A program made the translations under genes and the position numbers. The notes below the pieces were generated by a model. That model was given only the letters and a program-made list of their open reading frames with translations, was not told where the DNA came from and ran no database searches. Below, in pieces: positions 1 to 5,509 of a DNA stretch of 9,950 bases. The stretch is from positions 1 through 9,950 of the forward strand of contig JAESTW010000691.1 of assembly GCA_016763395.1 (NCBI GenBank), in the 5' to 3' direction. The first letter of the stretch is position 1; each line of letters opens with the position of its first letter. The stretch comes from Kofleriaceae bacterium (lineage in GTDB: Bacteria; Myxococcota_A; Polyangia; Haliangiales; Haliangiaceae).

Positions 1-540
1 CAAGAGAAGTCCGGACAGCTAGGGATTCATGCATACGACGAAGAGGCGACTCTCGTCGGACAGGGAACAGTCGCGCGCGAGTGGCAAGAACAGTGTCCAG
101 AGATCGATACAGTGCTTGTGGCCGTCGGCGGTGGCGGACTGATTGGCGGCATGGCGGCTTGGTATCAAGGAGATGTGAAAGTGGTGGCGTGTGAACCGAA
201 GCGAAGTTGCGCGTATCACGAGGCGGATACGCAGGGAAGTCCTGTTGATGTTTCGATTGACGGCATTGCTGCGGACTCTCTGGGCGCGCGCCGAATTGGC
301 AGCTTGATGTTCCCCATCGCGCAGCAGTTCGTCGCGGAAAGTGTTGTTGTCGACGATGAGGAAATTGTCCGTGCACAATGTGCACTTTGGTCCGAAGTGC
401 AGGTGATGGCTGAGCCGGGTGGAGCGACTGCGCTTGCAGCGCTATTGAGTGGCGCGTACACGCCTGAGCCTGGGGAGCGTGTAGGGGTACTTATATGCGG
501 AGGAAACACGTCAACGCTGTCCGTACTGGGCCAGTGTTAG
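1..540 (+). CDS. PLP-dependent serine/threonine dehydratase-like enzyme, C-terminal part
   Basis: The reading frame is open from base 1 to the TAG at 538-540, so 179 C-terminal residues are present and the start lies upstream of the window. The motif VGGGGLIGG (visible residues 42-50) is the glycine-rich loop that holds the phosphate of pyridoxal phosphate in fold-type II enzymes. DGIAADSLGARRIG, MAEPGGATALAAL and the final CGGNTS (166-171) fit the threonine/serine dehydratase family, which deaminates threonine or serine to an oxo acid and ammonia in the cytoplasm. The segment carrying the catalytic lysine is outside the window. No C-terminal ACT-like regulatory domain follows, which points to the short catabolic or racemase-like form rather than the long biosynthetic IlvA. 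Substrate cannot be settled: threonine dehydratase, serine dehydratase and serine racemase look alike here. Confidence 0.85.
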   Translation, partial: QEKSGQLGIHAYDEEATLVGQGTVAREWQEQCPEIDTVLVAVGGGGLIGGMAAWYQGDVKVVACEPKRSCAYHEADTQGSPVDVSIDGIAADSLGARRIGSLMFPIAQQFVAESVVVDDEEIVRAQCALWSEVQVMAEPGGATALAALLSGAYTPEPGERVGVLICGGNTSTLSVLGQC

Positions 541-637
541 TATGCATTCACAAGGGAACTGACTATTTTACCCTGAGCGCATTTTGTTTGTAACAGATAG
601 CCGACCTCTCGGTACACCCTAGTAGACTTGCAGCATT

Positions 638-1789
638 ATGGGCACGGAAAACTTCTATAAAGAGCTTCTAGGCTTTTCGAAGTTTTCGGGTATCGTTGAA
701 GAGAAACATTTTCATCGTGTGCCGAGCGATTGGAAAGTCATTATCACGGACGTCAAAGGCTCGACCTTGGCGATCGAAGCCGGACGATACAAAGATGTAA
801 ACGTCATTGGAGCCGCGGCAATTGCCTGTGTGCAAAACTTAGTTGGCGAATGCGAAGTGCCTTTTGTCTTTGGAGGAGACGGCGCGACGTTTGTTGTACC
901 GCCCTTGTTTTTCGACAGGGCTATCGAGGAGCTACTCGGACTAAAAGAGCTCGCAAAAGAGAGTTACGGGTTTCATTTGCGCGTTGGTGCGATGGAAATC
1001 TCGGAGATTGAGGCCGAGGGGGCAGAAGTCCAAGTCGCTCGATTTGAAAGAGTGTCCGGTAAGGCAGTCGCTATCCTGCGTGGTGGTGGAGTGACTGTGG
1101 CAGAAGACAAGATTAAGAATAATCCGGATGATTATGAAATCTCCAGGAAGGCTACAAAAGTAGTCGACTTGTCCGGCCTGTCCTGTCGCTGGCAGCCTAT
1201 TCCGAGCCAGAACGGAAAAATCTTGTCACTTTTGGTGATCGCTAGACCGGGAAAAAACGACGTCTATGGCCAGGTTCTCGACGCCTTGGACGAACTCTAC
1301 GGTGGTGATATGGAAACCGCCAACCCTATAGCGCTTTCTCAGATGCACTATCGAAGTCTTCGGGAGTGTTTGAGTGATGAACGTCGCTATCACGATCGCT
1401 GGTTTTCGAGAGACTACATTACGCGGGCTATTGGAATCATTTACTCGGTCGCGGTTTTCAAGATGAAGATGCCCGCTCTGTTCTTTGATGCGAAGAAGTA
1501 CCTTCGGACAATTCCACAACACTCTGACTATCGAAAATTCGACGATGCCCTGCGTATGATCATCGATTGCTCCGTACAGCAAGTCGACAAAATTCGCTCG
1601 CTGCTGTCCGATATGCATGAGCGGGGCGAGCTGTTTTACGGAATTCACGAGTCCGACACCTCGCTGATGACATGCTACGTGCAGAGCGTGGACGAGGGAA
1701 AACACATCCACTTTGTCGATGGCGGTGATGGTGGCTACGCGATGGCAGCCAAGGGCTTGAAGGAGCAAATGGCCCAGGCGGCGAAATAA
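638..1789 (+). CDS. DUF3095 family protein, nucleotide-cyclase-like N-terminal half
   Basis: This 383-residue protein matches what I know of the DUF3095 family from end to end: DW-x5-DVKGST (31-43), GRYKDVNVIGAAAI (49-62), PFVFGGDGATFVVPP (75-89), and a C-terminal half with WFSRDY, LMTCYV and HFVDGGDGGYAMAAKGLK. No function is established for the family as far as I know. ITDVKGST and GGDGATF resemble the two metal-binding segments of class III adenylate/guanylate cyclases; Asp38 and Asp81 are 43 residues apart. The usual transition-state Asn/Arg pair is not evident, so cyclase activity is only a hypothesis. No signal peptide or membrane helix is seen, so it should be cytoplasmic. ATG 638 is the first ATG after an in-frame stop at 623-625; there is no clear Shine-Dalgarno sequence. 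It lies 97 bp after the dehydratase gene, so co-transcription is possible but unproven. Confidence 0.85.
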   Translation: MGTENFYKELLGFSKFSGIVEEKHFHRVPSDWKVIITDVKGSTLAIEAGRYKDVNVIGAAAIACVQNLVGECEVPFVFGGDGATFVVPPLFFDRAIEELLGLKELAKESYGFHLRVGAMEISEIEAEGAEVQVARFERVSGKAVAILRGGGVTVAEDKIKNNPDDYEISRKATKVVDLSGLSCRWQPIPSQNGKILSLLVIARPGKNDVYGQVLDALDELYGGDMETANPIALSQMHYRSLRECLSDERRYHDRWFSRDYITRAIGIIYSVAVFKMKMPALFFDAKKYLRTIPQHSDYRKFDDALRMIIDCSVQQVDKIRSLLSDMHERGELFYGIHESDTSLMTCYVQSVDEGKHIHFVDGGDGGYAMAAKGLKEQMAQAAK

Positions 1790-1841
1790 CAACGTCAAAA
1801 CTGACGACAGCTCGCCTCTGCAAGTCGTGTAATTAGCTGAA

Positions 1842-1870
1842 TTTACAATTGAAAACTCGTGGCATAAGAC
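1842..1870 (+). promoter_or_regulatory. Weak candidate promoter of the methylase/SpsF pair
   Basis: TTTACA (1842-1847, five of six matches to the -35 consensus) is followed after 17 bp by TAAGAC (1865-1870, only three of six matches to the -10 consensus). Transcription from it would begin close to the ATG at 1889, giving a very short leader, which would agree with the lack of a Shine-Dalgarno sequence there. The call rests on consensus matching by eye and is weak. Confidence 0.2.
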
Positions 1871-1888
1871 TCGCAATGCCTAGCGGGC

Positions 1889-2518
1889 ATGGCAATTGCG
1901 AAGACAAAACAGCTAGAAGCATGGACCGGGGAGTTTGGGGACGAGTACGTCGAGCGGTGTAATGCCAGCCTCGAAGCAGTCCGCATTCGGACTCGTGCGT
2001 GGGCAGACATGATGGGGGCAATCCACGGGAGTCCGCCAGCATCAATTCTAGAGGTTGGTTGCAATGTCGGCATTAATCTTAGAGCAATCAACCAGCTCTA
2101 TGATTCGGAGCTATTCGCGGTTGAGCCAAATCCCAAAGCCAGGTCGGTTGTATTGGCGGACAAGGTTTTAGATGAAGACCATCTCAAAGAAGCGAGCGCG
2201 CTAGATCTTCCTTTTGAAGACAACAGCATGGAAATGGCATTCACCTGTGGTGTGCTTATTCATATCGCCGGACAAGACTTGCTCAAGGCCTGCTCAGAGA
2301 TGTACCGGGTAAGTTCCCGATACATTTTGTGTGCAGAGTACTTCTCCCGAACCCCAGAGGAAATTCAGTACCGCGGCCAAGAAGGGCTGCTATTCAAACG
2401 GGATTTTGGCAGCTATTGGATCGACAATTTTGACCTCAAGACGATTGGGAACGGGTTTCATTGGCGCCGGACAACAGGAATTGATGATGTCACCTGGTGG
2501 CTCTTCGAGAAGAGGTAA
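1889..2518 (+). CDS. Pseudaminic acid biosynthesis-associated methylase
   Basis: The 209-residue protein is a class I SAM-dependent methyltransferase. LEVGCNVGIN (54-63) is the SAM-binding motif I, and Glu79 in AVEPN is the acidic residue after strand 2 that would hold the SAM ribose. EAWTGEFGDEYVER (10-23), GVLIHI (121-126), AEYFSRTPEEIQYRGQ (149-164), LFKRDF (168-173) and the ending TWWLFEKR are the hallmarks of the pseudaminic acid-associated methylase clade (TIGR03587, from memory). Members usually sit in flagellin or surface-glycan loci and are thought to methylate a nonulosonic acid or related sugar intermediate; the exact substrate is not known. ATG 1889 is the first ATG after an in-frame stop at 1865-1867, and no Shine-Dalgarno sequence precedes it. 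The next gene begins 3 bp after the stop, so the two are almost certainly one operon. Confidence 0.85.
   Translation: MAIAKTKQLEAWTGEFGDEYVERCNASLEAVRIRTRAWADMMGAIHGSPPASILEVGCNVGINLRAINQLYDSELFAVEPNPKARSVVLADKVLDEDHLKEASALDLPFEDNSMEMAFTCGVLIHIAGQDLLKACSEMYRVSSRYILCAEYFSRTPEEIQYRGQEGLLFKRDFGSYWIDNFDLKTIGNGFHWRRTTGIDDVTWWLFEKR
2507..2515 (+). promoter_or_regulatory. Ribosome binding site of the SpsF-like gene
   Basis: The purine-rich GAGAAGAGG inside the last codons of the methylase gene ends 6 nt before the ATG at 2522. It is one of the few clear Shine-Dalgarno sequences in the window and fixes the start of the downstream gene. Confidence 0.6.
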
Positions 2519-2521
2519 ACC

Positions 2522-3295
2522 ATGACACTGGCGATCATCATTCAAGCTCGGATGGGATCTTCCAGACTTCCCGGCAAAGTGCTGAAAGAGGTTTGTGGGC
2601 AGAGCTTGCTGGCCCACCTAGTTGCTCGTTTGCGGCTACTGCCTGATCACGGAATTGGCGAATCAACAATCGTTGTTGCTACTACCACAAAGGACTCTGA
2701 CGATGCAATTGCCGCAGAGTGCGAGCGTCTGGGAGTATGCGCTGTCCGAGGAAGTGAGAACGACGTACTCGATCGATTCGTTCAAGCCTCTCGGGCCGTG
2801 AATGCGGAGACAGTATTGCGAATTACCGCGGACTGTCCGCTGCTTGACCCGAGATTAGTTGCAATGACGATCGATGAGTACTTCAGTCGAGATGTTGAGT
2901 ACCTTAGCAATGGTGCAGAAGGTTGTTTGCCCCTGGGAATGAGTGTTGAAGTGATGAATCGATGTGCTCTCGAACGGGCCGGACGAGAAGCGCAGCAGCA
3001 ATACCAGCGAGAACATGTCACTCCCTATTTCTACGATGAGGAGGGACGCTTTCGAATCGCAAAGATCGGATGGCCACAGGCGATGTGTCTCTCGTGGCCA
3101 GAGGATTTATCAGCCCATCGCTGGACTGTGGACACACCAGAAGATTTCGATCTAATTGTCCGAATCTTTGAGGCTGGATACAAGGCTGGCGAAGTTTTCG
3201 GTGTTCGACAGATTTTGGATGTCATCGAAGCGAACCCAGAGTGGAGCGAGATTAACTCTGAGGTCGTTCAGAAGCACTATCTAGAAGTTGGTTAG
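2522..3295 (+). CDS. SpsF-like nucleotidyltransferase / glycosyltransferase family protein
   Basis: The 257-residue protein belongs to the SpsF family (COG1861, from memory), which has the fold of CMP-sugar and other sugar nucleotidyltransferases. IIIQARMGSSRLPGKVL (5-21) is the nucleotide-binding signature, RGSENDVLDRF (76-86) and RITADCPLLDP (100-110) carry the metal- and sugar-site residues, and REHVTPYF (163-170) and HRWTVDTPEDFDL (199-211) close the domain. The length is near-complete for the family and no membrane segment is seen, so it is probably cytoplasmic. Relatives are found in spore-coat polysaccharide, pseudaminic and legionaminic acid loci, where they activate or process a sugar before transfer to a glycan. 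Directly following the methylase gene supports a joint role in modifying a surface sugar. The exact reaction, NMP transfer or another step, cannot be read from the sequence. Confidence 0.85.
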   Translation: MTLAIIIQARMGSSRLPGKVLKEVCGQSLLAHLVARLRLLPDHGIGESTIVVATTTKDSDDAIAAECERLGVCAVRGSENDVLDRFVQASRAVNAETVLRITADCPLLDPRLVAMTIDEYFSRDVEYLSNGAEGCLPLGMSVEVMNRCALERAGREAQQQYQREHVTPYFYDEEGRFRIAKIGWPQAMCLSWPEDLSAHRWTVDTPEDFDLIVRIFEAGYKAGEVFGVRQILDVIEANPEWSEINSEVVQKHYLEVG

Positions 3296-3327
3296 CCATA
3301 ACGACCCAATAGCGTAGTGGCAAGCCG

Positions 3328-3356
3328 TTATCGTGGCCGGCGGTAACAGCTATTCT
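3328..3356 (+). promoter_or_regulatory. Weak candidate promoter of the MscS-family gene
   Basis: TTATCG (3328-3333, three of six) and TATTCT (3351-3356, four of six) are separated by 17 bp in the 143 bp gap before the channel gene. Transcription would begin near 3363 and produce a leader of about 76 nt containing both hairpins described below. Matches are modest, so this is a suggestion only. Confidence 0.2.
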
Positions 3357-3375
3357 TGGTGTTTTTCAGGGCGAC

Positions 3376-3393
3376 GAACTTGAAACCAAGTTC
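3376..3393 (+). promoter_or_regulatory. Perfect 7 bp inverted repeat in the MscS leader
   Basis: GAACTTG (3376-3382), a four-base spacer AAAC, and CAAGTTC (3387-3393) form a perfect inverted repeat. As RNA it would be a compact tetraloop hairpin; as DNA it could be a repressor operator. No T-tract follows it on either strand, so it is not a standard Rho-independent terminator of the upstream SpsF-like gene. Confidence 0.45.
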
Positions 3394-3404
3394 AAAGCGG
3401 GCTC

Positions 3405-3431
3405 TTCTCCAGTGATCCTCAAACTGGAGAG
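3405..3431 (+). promoter_or_regulatory. Hairpin that buries the Shine-Dalgarno sequence of the MscS gene
   Basis: TCTCCAGT (3406-3413) pairs perfectly with ACTGGAGA (3423-3430) across a 9 nt loop, and T3405 with G3431 can add a U-G pair. The right arm holds the Shine-Dalgarno sequence GGAGAG (3426-3431), which ends 7 nt before ATG 3439. In the folded leader the ribosome would be blocked. This is the layout of translational control hairpins, including RNA thermometers. The pairing is directly visible; the regulatory role is inferred. Confidence 0.5.
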
Positions 3432-3438
3432 AATTCCG

Positions 3439-4494
3439 ATGTCAGACATTTTCAACAATACCTACTACGACAACACGATAGCCCAGTGGGCGACCGCATT
3501 CGGGATCATGCTCGGATCCTTGATCGCCGGAAAAATTCTCTATTGGCTGTGCTCGTCGGTCGTAAAGAAATTGACCGCCAGAACACGGTCAAACTTGGAT
3601 GATGTAATCGTCGACATGATTGAAGAACCGGTCATCATCGCCCTTACCGTCGCTGGCGTACTCGTCGGACTAAGTACCTTGGAGCTGTCCGCATCGGCAC
3701 AAGGTACGATCTCTGGGATTCGGCAATTTGTCATTATCATCTGTATTACCTGGCTGGTCGCTAGGCTGGTCGAAGCAGTATTCACGGAGCTGATCGCTCC
3801 TTTGGCGGACAAGACGGATACAGATCTAGACGATCAACTACTTCCCTTGGTTCGCAAGGGCACCAAGATGTTCGTTTGGTCTCTTGGAATGATTGTTGCG
3901 CTTAACAACGCTGGCTACAATGTCGGTGCCCTAATCGCCGGACTGGGGATCGGCGGATTGGCATTGGCCATGGCTGCCAAGGATACGGTTTCCAACATCT
4001 TCGGCGGGTTTACAGTGTATACGGACAAGCCTTTTGTGATCAACGATCGAGTTTGCGTGTCCGGATACGACGGAATAATCACCGAAGTTGGCATTCGGAG
4101 TACACGTCTAAAAACTCTGGCAGGACGCATCGTCACTATTCCCAATTCCACGTTCTCAGAGTCGCCAGTGGAGAACATCTCAATGGAGCCCTCTCGGAAA
4201 GTCGGTATAGACTTAGGGCTTACCTACGATACCTCGCCGGACAACTTGAAGTTGGCGATGAGTATCTTAGAGGAAATTGCGAAAACCACTGATGGCTTGG
4301 AAGAGGATTTCGTGGTCGGCTTTGATGCCTTTGGCGATTCAGCGATGATGATCAAGTTCATCTACTACATCACCAAAGAAGAGGACATCATGGCGATCAA
4401 GAGCTCCATCAACATGCAAATCCTCGAGCGATTCAACGAAAACAAGCTCGACTTTGCATTCCCAACGCAGACCATCATTACCCAAGCCGGGTAG
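3439..4494 (+). CDS. MscS-family mechanosensitive ion channel
   Basis: The 351-residue protein is a small-conductance mechanosensitive channel that releases solutes through the inner membrane on osmotic downshock. Hydrophobic segments lie near residues 18-40, 63-82, 93-117 and 143-156, followed by the pore helix (about 161-190) with AGLGIGGLALAMAAKDTVSNIFGG. The beta domain follows: PFVINDRVCVSGYDGIITEVGIRSTRLKT and TIPNSTF-x6-ENIS (234-248). The C-terminal alpha/beta vestibule domain carries LGLTYDTSP. The extra N-terminal helices and overall size resemble the YnaI-type subgroup rather than E. coli MscS, which has three helices. I chose ATG 3439 because GGAGAG sits 7 nt upstream; the frame also allows GTG 3412 (9 residues longer), but that codon overlaps the left arm of the leader hairpin and lacks a ribosome site. 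The gene converges with the TPR/PEGA gene. Confidence 0.93.
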   Translation: MSDIFNNTYYDNTIAQWATAFGIMLGSLIAGKILYWLCSSVVKKLTARTRSNLDDVIVDMIEEPVIIALTVAGVLVGLSTLELSASAQGTISGIRQFVIIICITWLVARLVEAVFTELIAPLADKTDTDLDDQLLPLVRKGTKMFVWSLGMIVALNNAGYNVGALIAGLGIGGLALAMAAKDTVSNIFGGFTVYTDKPFVINDRVCVSGYDGIITEVGIRSTRLKTLAGRIVTIPNSTFSESPVENISMEPSRKVGIDLGLTYDTSPDNLKLAMSILEEIAKTTDGLEEDFVVGFDAFGDSAMMIKFIYYITKEEDIMAIKSSINMQILERFNENKLDFAFPTQTIITQAG

Positions 4495-4537
4495 TGAGAC
4501 CCACCGCAAGTATTTCTACTGGCTCAATATGGGTCGG

Positions 4538-5509
4538 CTAGAAGCTACCAGAAAAGCCAACGCGGTTGGGAGTGACGGTCATCTGTAAGTTCGCAGAAGA
4601 CACCGAGTTTTTCTCAGTCTCGCTCCCAGCAAAGATAATGGTGGTGATCAAACCTACGACACTCAATCCGATGCCGATGTCGGTGTAGAGCGCTAGACGT
4701 TTGTACTTCTGGCCAGCATCGTCGATTCGCTTGAGCTTACCCATTGGATCACCGATGGAACCCACCTCGTCTTCGTAGTCCGACTTCGCGTTGTTCGTCA
4801 ATACGGCGGCGATACCGGTACCAGCGATAAACGCTCCAGTCGCTCCTAGGCTCAGCCAAAATCGCGTTGGCTGCGAAGAGGAAGCGGCGGTGGCAGGGCC
4901 ACTTGGCGCGGTGATTGCTCGAAGTGAGAGTAGCTTGACCTCTACGGTTTTGCGCTGTTCACCGGCGACATCCATGGTTCGCTCCCATAGTGCATAGCCC
5001 TCAAGCGTAACCACAATTTTGCGTCGGCCAATACTGACCTGCACTGGTTCACTGAGAGGAGAGACGCCGACGACGATTCCGTCAATGGCGATCTCGGCAC
5101 CAGCTGCCGATATGTTTAGCTCGATACTAGCCAAGTACTTTTGAATCCGGGAAATCTCACGTTCCACGATGATTCGTCGCTGTGGGGAGATTTTGTCTCC
5201 GCCATCTCGAAGGTATTGTACGAAGTTTTGGTGTGCCTCAACGTACTCTTTGAGTTCCACGGATTCTTGTCCGAGGTTGAAGAGCAAGTTGTAGATTGGG
5301 GCCAAGCGATAGGCCTGGCGAAACTCTATTTGAGCACCCCGATAGTTGCCCGCATCATGAAGTTCCACGCCCTGTTGAAAGCGTCGTGCTGCTTCTTGTT
5401 TGTCCGTTTCCGAGGGCTCACTCCATGCAGAACTCGGGAAGAGTAAAATGGAAAAGAGTGTAGCTACGAGTAAACGGTAGACTAGATTGGTTCGAGTTAG
5501 CTTAGGCAT
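4538..5509 (-). CDS. Secreted TPR and PEGA domain protein, kinase partner
   Basis: The 323-residue protein begins with a signal peptide (basic MPKLTRTNLVYR, hydrophobic 13-27, likely cut after AWS at 28-30). A TPR-like helical region follows (about 35-100: RRFQQGVELHDAGNYRGAQ, FRQAYRLAP, LLFNLGQ), then a PEGA domain (about 127-193) with the pattern EIAIDGIVVGVSPL and VTLEGY. Two hydrophobic helices (217-237, 275-294) enclose a charged loop, so it is probably anchored in the membrane with its N-terminal domains in the periplasm. PEGA domains are known from surface-layer and cell-wall associated proteins, and this TPR-PEGA-two-helix layout is frequent beside Ser/Thr kinases in Myxococcota. Its ATG shares one base with the kinase stop (TAATG on the minus strand), implying translational coupling; no strong ribosome site is seen. 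Binding partner and ligand are unknown. Confidence 0.8.
   Translation of the reverse strand: MPKLTRTNLVYRLLVATLFSILLFPSSAWSEPSETDKQEAARRFQQGVELHDAGNYRGAQIEFRQAYRLAPIYNLLFNLGQESVELKEYVEAHQNFVQYLRDGGDKISPQRRIIVEREISRIQKYLASIELNISAAGAEIAIDGIVVGVSPLSEPVQVSIGRRKIVVTLEGYALWERTMDVAGEQRKTVEVKLLSLRAITAPSGPATAASSSQPTRFWLSLGATGAFIAGTGIAAVLTNNAKSDYEDEVGSIGDPMGKLKRIDDAGQKYKRLALYTDIGIGLSVVGLITTIIFAGSETEKNSVSSANLQMTVTPNRVGFSGSF

Noticed and set aside
1793..1806. CGTCA-AAAC-TGACG hairpin just after the DUF3095 stop, a possible terminator
   Set aside because: The stem has only 5 bp and there is no run of T after it.
1226..1876. 216-codon open frame on the minus strand opposite the DUF3095 gene
   Set aside because: The opposite strand encodes a full-length recognised family; the antisense translation has no recognisable motifs.
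3299..3330. ATAACG and CGTTAT inverted repeat after the SpsF-like gene
   Set aside because: The loop is about 20 nt and no T-tract follows; a chance match is likely.
3315..3335. Possible sigma-54 promoter at TGGCAAGCCGTTATC before the channel gene
   Set aside because: The TTGC half at correct spacing is missing.
3412..3438. Upstream GTG start extending the MscS protein by 9 residues
   Set aside because: It lies in the left arm and loop of the leader hairpin and has no ribosome site, while ATG 3439 has GGAGAG at good spacing.
4498..4535. GACCCA and TGGGTC inverted repeat between the convergent channel and TPR/PEGA genes, a possible bidirectional terminator
   Set aside because: The stem is only 6 bp, the loop is 26 nt, and no T-tract follows on either strand.
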